A stretch of 64,000 nt of DNA from Nevskia ramosa DSM 11499 (GTDB lineage Bacteria > Pseudomonadota > Gammaproteobacteria > Nevskiales > Nevskiaceae). Where the stretch lies: assembly GCF_000420645.1 (NCBI RefSeq), contig NZ_ATVI01000005.1, positions 1,224,357 through 1,288,356 on the forward strand. Reading direction: 5' to 3'. Shown in pieces: positions 24,432 to 33,248 of the stretch. The translations under genes were made by a program, and so were the position numbers. Positions within the stretch are counted from its first letter, which is position 1, and every line of letters begins with the position of its first letter. Under the pieces are notes generated by a model. The model ran no database searches, had not been told where the DNA came from, and saw only the letters and a program-made list of their open reading frames with translations.

Positions 24432-27146
24432 TCAGCGCGGGCTGGACGCGCCGCCGTCGGAGAGTTGCAGCCGGCGGATCGCAAGCTGGGCGGACGGACG
24501 ATCGTGCACGCCCAGCTTTTCGTAGACGTTGCGGGTATGCCATTTCGCCGTTTCCGGCGAGATGCGCAAGGTCTGGGCGATGCGCTTGGTCGACAGGCCA
24601 CGGCCGACCAGGAACAGGATTTCCCGCTCGCGCGTGGTGAAGCCCGGGTCCTGGCCGCTCAGGGTCGCGTCGGTCCAGCCGCTGCCGGGCACGATCATTC
24701 GCGAGCCTGAAGGCGCCGCCGGAATGCTGGTGGTGCCGGCCGCCTTGAGGCGATCGAGATAGGCGTGCAACGGTGCCGGAACGGCGCGCCGCAGCTCGGC
24801 GGATTCGAGCAGCGTGAGATCGCCGATCTGATCGACGATGCTGCGGATCAAGCCCAGCGGCGCGCTGCGCTGCACGACATCGGCCAGTGCTTCGATCGCA
24901 TTGGCCTTGTCACCAGCAGCCCAGCGAACAACTGCCAGCAAGGTGTCGACGGTGACCTTGACTCTCGTCCATGGCAGCTCGGCAAGCGCCAGCGACAAGG
25001 CTTCCGCTTCCCGCAACGCAGTGGTGACATCCTGGCGGCCGATCAGCACCCGAATCTGCGAGACGCGGCTCAGGTAGTTGATCACGCCTTGCGGCGTATC
25101 CAGCAGGCCGGCTTCATCGTGGCGCAGTGCGTCCAACCTTCCGCACAGCTCGGCAAGCTCATGGCTTCTGCCGTCGCGCAACGCGATCTGGATCTTCGCA
25201 GCCAGCGCGTGGGCGACGATGCGGGGCAGGTGGCTTTCCTCGCCGACGCGCAGCACATCGTCGAGCAGTTCGCTGGCTTCGGCCCCGGCGTTGCGCAGAC
25301 GCAGGCAGTGCGCCAGCGCGACCCCGGCAGCACTGACACTGCCCGGCGTCGAATACTTCACCCGCAGATGGCTGCGGCCACTGGCCAGGGCCAAGACCTC
25401 GTCTATGCGATCGGCTTCATGAAGGATTTCCAGCAGCGGGCCGAGCGCGACGACGACCACCATAGAGCGCCGGCCGCGCAGATCCTCGGCCAGTTTCACG
25501 GCGCGGCGGAAGATCGCTTCGGCGGCATCGATCTGCCCTTCGGCGGCATAGCACTCACCGGAAACGATCGAGGCATAGGCATGGACCAGCAGGCCCTGGC
25601 CCTGCATCTCGAGGCAGGCCATCCGATACAGCAGCTGGCGGGCTTCGTCGAAACGCCCTTGGCTGAACAGGCACCAGGCCTGGACGCTGGCGCAGCCGGC
25701 GCGAACGATGGCGCTTTCCTCGCGCACCGCGGCCGGCACCGCTTCGACGGCGGCCAGCGCCGCATCCGGGTGATCCGAGATCGCCTGGCTGAATGCCGTC
25801 GCCGTCATTACTTCAACGTTGAACACCGGATTGCTGCGCGTGGCGGCCAGCAGGCGCGCCGAAGCCAGCACGTCCGACGCGGCATCGGTCTCGTGCATGG
25901 TCACCCGCGCCCAGACTTCGGTGAGCTGCAGGCCGGGATGCTGATCGAGATGCTCGGGATGCAGGCGTGCCAGCCAGGCCAGGCAGCGATCCGGGAAACC
26001 TTCCATGGCGATGTTGCGGCCTTCGGTTTCCAGTAGCGCACTGGCCTGCACGAGCTCGCCGCTGTCGATCAGGTAGTCGATCGCCAGCGCCGCGTTGCCG
26101 TGAGTGCGATACCACTCCGCCAGCCGCCGGCAGATGCTGGCGTAACGGCTGCGGTGCTCGGACTCCATCCGCGCCCGCAGCGCATGACGGACGGCGGGGT
26201 GGGCGACATAGCCGCCCTTGCTCAATGCCCGCACCAGCGGATTGCGTCGCGAGATCGCTTCGAGATCGGGGCGGGCGGCCTCGTCATCGGCGACCACGAA
26301 GTTCATCAGCGCCTGATCGACCTGAGGCGCCAGCGCCAGCACTTCCACTGCCAGCCGATCGAGCGCTGGCAGCTCGCCGATGATCTCTTCGGCGATGTAG
26401 GCGGACAGCTCGCGCCGCGGCATCTGGCCGTCACGCAGCAGCGTTTCCAGCGAGGCTCCCCGACCAAGGTTGGAGACCAGCACGCTGAGCAGACCGGGCC
26501 AGCCCTGGGTCTGCTCGAAGACTTCGTTGAGCGCCGCAGCGCCGAGCGACTCGCCCGATTCGCGGATCAGGAACTCGGTCATCTCGGCAAAGCAGAAGGC
26601 CAGCTCCGCAGGTTCGATCAGCATCAGCCGGCGCTGCGCGAACAGCGATGCCAGACGCAGGCCCGGGTTGGAGCGCCCGGCCATCACGATCCGCGTCATC
26701 GGCGGCAGGTGCTGGAGCAGCTGATCGATCAGCGCCAGATTGTCCGGGTGCCGGATGCAGTGCAGATCGTCGATCAGCAGGGTCAGCGGGGTGTCGAGCA
26801 GCGCCAGCGCGTTGACCACGGCGGCGACGAAGTCATCACCGTGGCTGGCCCTGAAACGCACGCCGACTCGGGACAGTGCTTCGCCGAGGTAGAGGGCGAA
26901 GCGCTCCGGCGTGTCGGCATCCTTGCCCAGGCTCAGCCATGCGAGCTTGCCCGGCCGGGCGCCGAGTTCTGTGTGCAGGCTGCGCAACAGGCTGGTCTTG
27001 GCGTAGCCGGCCGGCGCGAACACCGCGACGATCTGCCCCGGTGCTTCCAGACACTTCAGCGCCCAGTCGCCGAAGCCACTGCGCTTCAGACCGAGCGTCG
27101 GCAAGGTCGGTGGCGTCAGGCGGCTTTGCAGGATGCGATCCGGCAC
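24432..27146 (-). CDS. MalT/LAL-type LuxR-family transcriptional regulator
   Basis: Large ATP-binding activator of about 904 residues. P-loop A-P-A-G-Y-A-K-T at 44-51, Walker B L-L-I-D-D-L-H about 80 residues later, a long helical TPR-like region, and a C-terminal LuxR helix-turn-helix (L-T-T-R-E-R-E-I-L-F-L-V, T-A-K-W-H-T-R-N-V-Y-E-K-L-G-V). Start: GTG 27146 begins P-D-R-I-L-Q-S-R-L-T-P-P, matching the usual MalT opening; the frame is open to ATG 27227, which would add 27 residues, and neither has a clear ribosome site. Divergent from the PF10118 hydrolase gene, its probable target. Confidence 0.87.
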   Translation of the reverse strand: MPDRILQSRLTPPTLPTLGLKRSGFGDWALKCLEAPGQIVAVFAPAGYAKTSLLRSLHTELGARPGKLAWLSLGKDADTPERFALYLGEALSRVGVRFRASHGDDFVAAVVNALALLDTPLTLLIDDLHCIRHPDNLALIDQLLQHLPPMTRIVMAGRSNPGLRLASLFAQRRLMLIEPAELAFCFAEMTEFLIRESGESLGAAALNEVFEQTQGWPGLLSVLVSNLGRGASLETLLRDGQMPRRELSAYIAEEIIGELPALDRLAVEVLALAPQVDQALMNFVVADDEAARPDLEAISRRNPLVRALSKGGYVAHPAVRHALRARMESEHRSRYASICRRLAEWYRTHGNAALAIDYLIDSGELVQASALLETEGRNIAMEGFPDRCLAWLARLHPEHLDQHPGLQLTEVWARVTMHETDAASDVLASARLLAATRSNPVFNVEVMTATAFSQAISDHPDAALAAVEAVPAAVREESAIVRAGCASVQAWCLFSQGRFDEARQLLYRMACLEMQGQGLLVHAYASIVSGECYAAEGQIDAAEAIFRRAVKLAEDLRGRRSMVVVVALGPLLEILHEADRIDEVLALASGRSHLRVKYSTPGSVSAAGVALAHCLRLRNAGAEASELLDDVLRVGEESHLPRIVAHALAAKIQIALRDGRSHELAELCGRLDALRHDEAGLLDTPQGVINYLSRVSQIRVLIGRQDVTTALREAEALSLALAELPWTRVKVTVDTLLAVVRWAAGDKANAIEALADVVQRSAPLGLIRSIVDQIGDLTLLESAELRRAVPAPLHAYLDRLKAAGTTSIPAAPSGSRMIVPGSGWTDATLSGQDPGFTTREREILFLVGRGLSTKRIAQTLRISPETAKWHTRNVYEKLGVHDRPSAQLAIRRLQLSDGGASSPR

Positions 27147-27345
27147 GGGGCGGCTACTCGAAGGCTTCGATCGGGCGCTGATTATCCACAAATGGGCTGT
27201 CCAACCTGCTTTCGGCGGCCAACCCACCCATCAGGCCACCCCGGGTGGGGGGCGCTGTCCGAATGCACACGGCTAATAATCTCGCTACCCATAAGACCCG
27301 GTGGCGGCCGCTTGCATGGTCAGTCACCTTGCTGGAGGAGCCGCA

Positions 27346-28194
27346 ATGAAAGTCCGCGAGATCGACATCGATTTCAGCCAGGCGAAACTGCACTGGACGC
27401 CGGAAGACCCCGAGTTCGCGCAGTTCTGGAATGGCACGTCCACCTTCCTGCCTTACCTCGAACCCTTCCTCAACCGGACCGTCCGCGCCGGCATCGACAT
27501 GCTGCCACCGGAGATGACCGAGCTGCGCGAGGATTGCCGCATCTTCATCGCCCAGGAAGGCCGGCACTACAAGAATCACGCGAAGCTCAACGCCTTCCTG
27601 CGCGCCTCCGGCTACCCCGGACTGGCCGCGCGCGAAGCGAAGATGAAAGCGGACTACGAGCGCTTCGAGAAGGAAAAGGGCCACAAGTACTGCATGGGCT
27701 ACGCCGAAGGCTTCGAGACGCTCGGCCCGATCATCGCCAGCTTCTTTCTGGAAGGGGCCCGCGAACTGGACAAGGCCACGGTCGACGATCCCACCGCCGA
27801 TCTCTGGCGCTGGCATCTGGCCGAAGAGTACGAGCACCGCCATGTCGCCAACTACCAGTTCCATGCCATCTACAACAGCTACTGGTACCGGCTCTGGGGC
27901 ATCTGCTACTCGGCCCCGCACATGCTCGGCTACATGATCGGCACCGGCCTGTACATGATCAACGAGGACCGCAAGTCCGGACGGATCAAGGATCCCTGGC
28001 GCAGCCGTCTGCGCTTCGCCGGAATGATGGGACGGCTGTTTGCGTACATCGTCCCCCGGGTGATCACCAGCCTGCACCCGAAGTACGACCCCAAGGATCT
28101 GCCGGAACCGAAGCGCTGCATGGCCGTGCTCGAACATGCCGAAACGCGCTGGGCCAGAAAGCCGGCATCGGCTGCTGCGCCGGCTGCAGTGTGA
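27346..28194 (+). CDS. PF10118-type predicted metal-dependent hydrolase, copy A
   Basis: A 282-residue helical protein. Ferritin-like di-iron motifs are visible: A-Q-E-G-R-H-Y-K-N-H and A-E-E-Y-E-H-R-H, the E-x-x-H pairs of the PF10118 family (annotated as predicted metal-dependent hydrolases). ATG 27346 follows GGAGGAG by 6 bases. Divergent from the MalT-like gene. A second family member lies at 29922-30815. Function unproven. Confidence 0.87.
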   Translation: MKVREIDIDFSQAKLHWTPEDPEFAQFWNGTSTFLPYLEPFLNRTVRAGIDMLPPEMTELREDCRIFIAQEGRHYKNHAKLNAFLRASGYPGLAAREAKMKADYERFEKEKGHKYCMGYAEGFETLGPIIASFFLEGARELDKATVDDPTADLWRWHLAEEYEHRHVANYQFHAIYNSYWYRLWGICYSAPHMLGYMIGTGLYMINEDRKSGRIKDPWRSRLRFAGMMGRLFAYIVPRVITSLHPKYDPKDLPEPKRCMAVLEHAETRWARKPASAAAPAAV

Positions 28195-28249
28195 TCCTGC
28201 TGCAACTCGAATCCCTGATCGCTGTATCGACCCTCGAACCAAGCTCCCC

Positions 28250-28606
28250 ATGACTCAGAACATCAAGCACGGCCTGTTCATCATCCTCGGCATCGCCGCG
28301 CTGCTGCTGACCTGGCCGCATGCCTTCGACTGGATGCGCAACGGTGGCAACATCCTCAATCCGGTCCAGTTCTTCGGCGATGCCATCAACGCTGGCGGCA
28401 CCGCCGCGTTCCTGAGCATCGACATGGCCATCGCCTGGCTGGTGTTCATGATCTGGGTGGTGTTCGATGCCAAGCGCATCGGCATGGGTACCAAGTGGGG
28501 CTGGTTCTTCGTCGCGATGTCCTACATCGGCGTATCGCTGACCTTCCCGATCTATCTGGTGGTGCGCGAGCGCTATCTGGATTCGAAGGCTCGGACTGCC
28601 GGCTGA
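28250..28606 (+). CDS. DUF2834 small membrane protein
   Basis: A 118-residue inner-membrane protein with three hydrophobic segments (about residues 7-24, 48-73, 83-104) and a W-P-H-A-F-D-W motif. The length and V-V-F-D-A-K-R-I-G fit the DUF2834 family, which has no known function. It starts 55 bases after the PF10118 gene on the same strand, perhaps in one operon. Confidence 0.82.
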   Translation: MTQNIKHGLFIILGIAALLLTWPHAFDWMRNGGNILNPVQFFGDAINAGGTAAFLSIDMAIAWLVFMIWVVFDAKRIGMGTKWGWFFVAMSYIGVSLTFPIYLVVRERYLDSKARTAG

Positions 28607-28625
28607 AGGCCGCAACCACATAAAG

Positions 28626-28710
28626 CCGTCATCCCCGCGAAGGCGGGGATTCAGTTCTGAAGCGGGGCGCTACGGCACAAACTAGATGCCAGCCTTCGCG
28701 GGCACGACGG
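28626..28710. repeat. REP-like dispersed inverted repeat, copy 2
   Basis: An 85-base element whose ends are complementary: CCGTCATCCCCGCGAAGGC at the left and GCCTTCGCGGGCACGACGG at the right pair with only two mismatches. It resembles the element at 13481-13570 in its terminal sequences and sits between the convergent DUF2834 and phosphotransferase genes. Confidence 0.72.
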
Positions 28711-28717
28711 TTTGCGA

Positions 28718-29809
28718 CTAAAGCCGCGCCAGCGCCTCGAAGCTGTTCAGGTCGCGCACCTGAGCCGCAGTACGCTCGATCCACAGCTTCCACATCTGAT
28801 CGCCACGCGGCGTGCGCTTGACCGCGCCCAGACCGAAGACGCCGATCTGCAGGCCGTGGATCGCATGGACCCGGTAATCGTCCCAGCAGCGGGCAGCGTC
28901 ATAGCCGCTTACGCCGTTGGCGACCAGGGCCTGGTGGTAGTGGGCGACCAGGTCGCGTTCATGGGCACGGCGTAGCTCGGTGGTCATGCTGGTGCCCAGC
29001 CAGTAGGCCACGTCGATGGTGCCGCGGCCGAAGCCCAGGCCCTGCCAGTCGAGCACCACCACCGGGCTGCCGCCGCCCTTGGCATCGAACAGCACGTTGT
29101 CGGCGCGCAGATCGCTGTGCCACAGGCATTGCGGATCGCTGAACACGCGCTTCCAGGCATCGGCGTGGTCGATCAGCTGTGCGGCTTCGCGGAGATCGCT
29201 TTCGGGCACCAGATCGCCGCAGAGGTCGGGGAAGGTCTTGACGATCTGGGCGAAGTTGTCGGTGGCGTGCGTGAAGATGCCGATCGGCCCCTTCAGCCAG
29301 TCCAGCGCCGCCAGCCGGCTGTCGTGCCAGGTGGCGGCATGCAGCGCGGCGGCTTGTTCGAGGACGCGCGCGGATTCGTCGGCACTGCAGCCGAGCAGCT
29401 GATCGACTTGCCGCGCCGGCGCCAGATCTTCCATCAGCAGCACGAAGTCGGTGACGTTGGCCGCCAGTGCCGCGTGCACGGCGGTGGGAATCGACATCGA
29501 CAGCTGCGGCGCCAGCTCGGTGTAGAAACCGATCTCGCTGCGGTAATAGCCAGAGCGGCTGCCGAACTCGCGGCTGGTGGGATCCTTGGACGCGAACTTG
29601 CCGACCAGCGTGGCCGGGCCTGCTCCCGGCGCGTCGTAGCTCAACGTGAACCGGTAGGAATCTCCGAGCTGGCCGGTGCCGCAGGTCGCCCGTTGCACGT
29701 CGACAACTTTCGCGGTCTCGTTCAAACGCCCGTTCGCGATCAGCACCGCAGTTAACCACTCGGGCGTGATCTGCTCGACCGGCACGACGGGCTCGAAAGC
29801 TGTCTTCAT
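28718..29809 (-). CDS. Aminoglycoside-phosphotransferase-fold kinase (CHK/ecdysteroid-kinase-like)
   Basis: A 363-residue small-molecule kinase-like protein. The catalytic loop is H-S-D-L-R-A-D-N-V-L-F and the metal-binding segment is V-V-V-L-D-W-Q, as in APH and CHK-like families; an N-terminal lobe has G-T-G-Q-L-G-D-S-Y-R-F as the glycine loop. Such enzymes phosphorylate hydroxyls on small lipids or alcohols as well as drugs. Its position next to PF10118 hydrolases and an alpha/beta hydrolase suggests lipid or xenobiotic metabolism rather than resistance (inference). Confidence 0.85.
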   Translation of the reverse strand: MKTAFEPVVPVEQITPEWLTAVLIANGRLNETAKVVDVQRATCGTGQLGDSYRFTLSYDAPGAGPATLVGKFASKDPTSREFGSRSGYYRSEIGFYTELAPQLSMSIPTAVHAALAANVTDFVLLMEDLAPARQVDQLLGCSADESARVLEQAAALHAATWHDSRLAALDWLKGPIGIFTHATDNFAQIVKTFPDLCGDLVPESDLREAAQLIDHADAWKRVFSDPQCLWHSDLRADNVLFDAKGGGSPVVVLDWQGLGFGRGTIDVAYWLGTSMTTELRRAHERDLVAHYHQALVANGVSGYDAARCWDDYRVHAIHGLQIGVFGLGAVKRTPRGDQMWKLWIERTAAQVRDLNSFEALARL

Positions 29810-29921
29810 GTTCCTAAGTCCTGACTCAGCGGAGCCGGGACTATGCCCACTTGCTCATCGGCTGACCAGACTTCAGGACGCTGCGCGCTTCGCAGGTTTT
29901 GCTGCGGGCGCGCTCATCCGT

Positions 29922-30815
29922 TCACGCTGCGGCCAGCACGCCCGGAGACGAGGCGATGTAGCGGAGCGCCTGCTCGGTGGAAGCCTCGTGCACCGGGTGG
30001 TAGCCGGGCTTGAGGAAGCGCAGCGCCTGACGTGCAAACCAGCTGACCTCGGGCACGTTGCCGCGATCGGCACTGCGCTGCCAGGTGCGCCAGAAACGCA
30101 GGCTGAACGGGTTGGCATCGGCGGCAACGAAGCTGGGATCCTGCTCCATCAGACGTGCCGTGCCGACCGTGATGCGCTGAACCAGCAACGGCATGATCAG
30201 ACCCATGATCAGCGCGCGCATCGGCCAGCGGCCGCCCAGGTGACGATACAGATCAAAGGCCACGGAGCGGTGTTCGATCTCCTCGGCACCGTGCCAGCGG
30301 AACAGATCGGCAACCACGGGATCGACGCCGCTTTCCTCCCAGCTCTTCGCTTCGATCACGAAAGTGCCGAGCGCCGCGGTGAAATGCTCGATTGCCGCGA
30401 CCATGCCGATGCGCGTCACCAGCCACTGGCGTTCCAGCCGCTTCGGCAGCTGGCGCCCGAAGGGGCGGGACTCGAGCACGCGCGTGAACAGGAGCACGTT
30501 GGTGCGCTCGAAAGCGCCACCGCTGATGCCGATGCGCTTGAGATAGCCATTGATGGCATCGTGATGCGCGCGGCTGTGCACCGCTTCCTGCTTGATGAAC
30601 TCCTGCACGTCGGCGCGTAGCTGCGGGTCGTTCACCAACGGCAGCGCTTCGCGGAACAGGCGACAGAAGAAGCGCTCGCCCTCGACCAGCAGGTAGCTGA
30701 ACTCGTTGATCGCGTGGCTGGTGAAAGGATCGTCGCGCAGCCAGTGCAGCGGTGCGTTCTCCCAGTCGAACTTCACCTTGCGCGAGACGATGGCGGAGCG
30801 TGTGGTAGCGGACAT
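29922..30815 (-). CDS. PF10118-type predicted metal-dependent hydrolase, copy B
   Basis: A 297-residue paralogue of the protein at 27346. The di-iron-type motifs are K-Q-E-A-V-H-S-R-A-H and A-E-E-I-E-H-R-S, and the N-terminus shares the L-H-W start-up pattern. Its ATG lies 3 bases after the stop of the upstream alpha/beta hydrolase gene, so the two are probably one operon. Function unproven. Confidence 0.86.
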   Translation of the reverse strand: MSATTRSAIVSRKVKFDWENAPLHWLRDDPFTSHAINEFSYLLVEGERFFCRLFREALPLVNDPQLRADVQEFIKQEAVHSRAHHDAINGYLKRIGISGGAFERTNVLLFTRVLESRPFGRQLPKRLERQWLVTRIGMVAAIEHFTAALGTFVIEAKSWEESGVDPVVADLFRWHGAEEIEHRSVAFDLYRHLGGRWPMRALIMGLIMPLLVQRITVGTARLMEQDPSFVAADANPFSLRFWRTWQRSADRGNVPEVSWFARQALRFLKPGYHPVHEASTEQALRYIASSPGVLAAA

Positions 30816-30818
30816 GGT

Positions 30819-31772
30819 TCAGGCTTCCTCGACAGACGTCACGAATTCGGAGACCGCGGCGGCGAACGCCTGCGGATGGGACAGCGGCGCCCAGTGACCG
30901 GCGTCGATCACGGTGCGGCGCAGGTTCGGTGTCCAGTCCGCCACGCATTCGAACAGGCGCGCCGGCACGAAGGGATCGCGCTGCATCACCAGCAATTGCA
31001 CCGGCACTTCGGTGCGACGCGGCTGGGGACGCCGCAGACGCTGCAGCACGTTGGCGCGATACAGGCCGAGGCCGTGCTGGCCGTCGGCCGTTTGCGTGGG
31101 CCGCGCTTCGGTCTGGATGCCGTCGATCCGGGCCAGCAGGCGTGGCCAGTTGCGGCCCACCAGCAGCTTCCAGGCGAGCTCCGGCAGCAGCGGCAGCTGG
31201 AACACCATGATGTAGGCCGAGCCCAGTATCTGGCTGCCGCATTCGAGCAGATTCCGCGGCGTCGGCTTGCCCAAGCGTTTCTGAAACCACAGACCGGCAT
31301 GATCCAGCGACGGCGCGGCAGTGCTGTAGGAAGCGATGCGGCCCGCAAGCTGCTCGGACAACAGCGCCTCCCAGGCCTGCAGCGCGCCCCAATCGTGGCC
31401 GACCAGATGCAGCGGCGCATGCGGGCTGACGGCGTCCGCAACGGCCGCGAGATCATTGACCAGGTACTTCAAGGCGTAAGCCTCGGTGCCGCGCGGCGCG
31501 GACGAACGGCCGGCGCCCCGCACGTCATAGGCGACGACGAAGAAGCGCTTCGCAAGCTGCTCCGCGACGGCGGTCCATACCTCGGCACTATCGGGATAGC
31601 CGTGCACCAGCAGCAGGGTGGGACGCGCTTGCCGCGCAGTCGGCTGCCGGCCCCAGGTATAGATCGCGAGCTGAACGCCATCGGAGTCCACGTAGCGGGC
31701 CGGTTGCAGCGTGTCTGCTGCGCGGCCTTCGGCCGGCAAGGCCGCGTCGGCGGCGAGGGCGGATTGAGTCAT
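30819..31772 (-). CDS. Alpha/beta hydrolase (epoxide-hydrolase-like)
   Basis: A 317-residue hydrolase. Oxyanion motif L-L-V-H-G-Y-P-D-S, nucleophile elbow V-G-H-D-W-G-A-L (Asp nucleophile, as in epoxide hydrolases and dehalogenases), and catalytic His in D-A-G-H-W-A-P. ATG 31772 is chosen over an upstream ATG at 31844 that would add 24 residues and run past the palindrome. Transcribed together with the PF10118 copy B and divergent from the HxlR regulator. Confidence 0.85.
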   Translation of the reverse strand: MTQSALAADAALPAEGRAADTLQPARYVDSDGVQLAIYTWGRQPTARQARPTLLLVHGYPDSAEVWTAVAEQLAKRFFVVAYDVRGAGRSSAPRGTEAYALKYLVNDLAAVADAVSPHAPLHLVGHDWGALQAWEALLSEQLAGRIASYSTAAPSLDHAGLWFQKRLGKPTPRNLLECGSQILGSAYIMVFQLPLLPELAWKLLVGRNWPRLLARIDGIQTEARPTQTADGQHGLGLYRANVLQRLRRPQPRRTEVPVQLLVMQRDPFVPARLFECVADWTPNLRRTVIDAGHWAPLSHPQAFAAAVSEFVTSVEEA

Positions 31773-31824
31773 GCGGTGCTTGCTCCGATCAGGAATTGAC
31801 GCTGCCACTGAATAAACATACCTT

Positions 31825-31840
31825 GCCATCAATTGATGGC
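31825..31840. promoter_or_regulatory. 16-bp perfect palindrome between hydrolase and HxlR genes
   Basis: GCCATCAATTGATGGC is a perfect palindrome in the divergent intergenic region, 52 bases from the hydrolase start and 81 from the HxlR start. It is a strong candidate for an HxlR dimer-binding operator. Confidence 0.65.
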
Positions 31841-31921
31841 GCAATCAGCCTAAGTTCCCAAATAGAACCTTGTCAAGCTAGACTGCCTCGCAATGGGCAA
31901 TCCCTTGATCGGAATACGGAA

Positions 31922-32395
31922 ATGAAGTGGCGCGAACTGGACGGCAGCGCCTGCTCGGTGGCTCGCAGCTTGGCCATCGTCGGCGACCGCTGGACCATCT
32001 TGATCCTGCGCAATGCCTTCCTGCGCACGCGCCGCTTCGACGATTTCCAGGCTCAGCTCGGCATCACCCGGCACCTGCTGGCAGGCCGGCTGGCCAAGCT
32101 GGTCAAGCTCGGCGTGATGAGCAAGGTCGCCTATCAGGAGCGGCCACCGCGCTACGAATACCGGCTCACCGAGATGGGCCGCGACTGGTATTCGGTACAA
32201 CTCGCGCTGGTGGCCTGGGGCGACCGCTGGCTGGCCGGGGAGGCGGGCGCACCGCTGGAGTTCGTGCACCAGAAGTGCGGCCACAAGTTCCGGCCGGTCA
32301 CCGTCTGCTCCGAATGCCGGGAGCCGCTCGACGTGCGCGAGATCTCGCCGATCATCGGCCCCGGGTTGCGGCCGCCGAAGCGCGTGCCGGGCTGA
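31922..32395 (+). CDS. HxlR-family transcriptional regulator with C-terminal zinc-ribbon-like segment
   Basis: A 157-residue winged-helix regulator: C-S-V-A-R-S-L-A-I-V-G-D-R-W-T-I-L-I-L-R and F-D-D-F-Q-A-Q-L-G-I, the HxlR opening. The C-terminal tail has C-G-H-K-F and V-C-S-E-C, which looks like a small metal-binding ribbon. ATG 31922 is used; upstream in-frame starts would cross the palindrome. It probably controls the divergent hydrolase/PF10118 operon. Confidence 0.9.
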   Translation: MKWRELDGSACSVARSLAIVGDRWTILILRNAFLRTRRFDDFQAQLGITRHLLAGRLAKLVKLGVMSKVAYQERPPRYEYRLTEMGRDWYSVQLALVAWGDRWLAGEAGAPLEFVHQKCGHKFRPVTVCSECREPLDVREISPIIGPGLRPPKRVPG

Positions 32396-32403
32396 AGTTG
32401 GCC

Positions 32404-33105
32404 TCAGGCCTCGGCTTCGGCCAGACGCCGAACGTTGAGCCGCGCCGCGGCCTGATCGACCACAGTTTCCGACATCATCGTCGAACTGATCTGCCGCGCC
32501 GTCGCCAGGGTCGCTGCATCAGCCAGTTCGGGACGCCCAGTGCCGAATGGCGGCTCCGGCGCGTACTCAACGATCAGTTCGATCAGGCGTCCGGCGGGTT
32601 CGCCACCCCACTCGGCCGCCAGGCGCAGCGCGAAGTCCATGCCTGCGGTCACGCCACCGCCACTCGCACGGTTGCGATCGATGACCACGCGGGCGTCGTC
32701 CGGAATCGCGCCGAATTTGCTTAACCACGCTTTGGGGTACCAATGGCAAGCCGATCGGTAACCCTGGAGCAAGCCGGCGGCGCCGACCAGCAGCGATCCG
32801 GTGCAGACGCTGGTCACCCACTGGGCCCGCGCGCCGAGCCTCGCGATGAGATCCAGCATCTCCTGATCCTTCAAGGCGTCGAAAGTCGGCTGACCGCCAC
32901 CGGGCACGAACAGCACGTCCGGCGCCGGTGATGCGTCCTGATAGCTGTGCGTGGCGATGAACTCGAGCCCGGTATCCGTGGCGATCGGGCCTTTGGCCGC
33001 GGCAATGAATTCGAACTGCACACCCGGCACGAACTGCCAGACGGTGATCGGCGCGATCATGTCGAGCGAAGTGAATCCCGGATGAAGGACACAGGCGATT
33101 TTCAT
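32404..33105 (-). CDS. DJ-1/PfpI family protein (isonitrile-hydratase-like)
   Basis: A 233-residue GATase1-like protein. The nucleophile cysteine C101 sits in S-V-C-T-G-S-L-L-V-G-A-A-G-L-L, followed by A-C-H-W as in the isonitrile-hydratase-like group. P-G-G-G-Q precedes it. ATG 33105 begins the Rossmann strand K-I-A-C-V-L. It is divergent from a GlxA-type regulator with a homologous PfpI domain. The biochemical role is unproven. Confidence 0.87.
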   Translation of the reverse strand: MKIACVLHPGFTSLDMIAPITVWQFVPGVQFEFIAAAKGPIATDTGLEFIATHSYQDASPAPDVLFVPGGGQPTFDALKDQEMLDLIARLGARAQWVTSVCTGSLLVGAAGLLQGYRSACHWYPKAWLSKFGAIPDDARVVIDRNRASGGGVTAGMDFALRLAAEWGGEPAGRLIELIVEYAPEPPFGTGRPELADAATLATARQISSTMMSETVVDQAAARLNVRRLAEAEA

Positions 33106-33248
33106 GAGGCGCTCCAGTGGTTGGACCCGTAGCTTTCCTCCAGCGGCAGATCGGTACAAGGACGAATATCCGGTGATTCCGGTCACCGAGAGGACGTCCG
33201 GAATCGTCGCCGCTAAGCTCGGAAAGTACGCTCCAGCCTCGTTCGCCC

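Noticed and set aside
22657-24543. A 628-residue open frame on the minus strand across the Crp/Fnr and lipocalin-like genes.
   Set aside because: Antisense to two well-supported genes, low complexity in Val, Ala, Arg and His, no recognisable domain.
26100-28253. A long plus-strand frame running opposite the MalT-like gene and through the PF10118 gene.
   Set aside because: Crosses two real genes and the divergent promoter region; amino-acid composition is artefactual.
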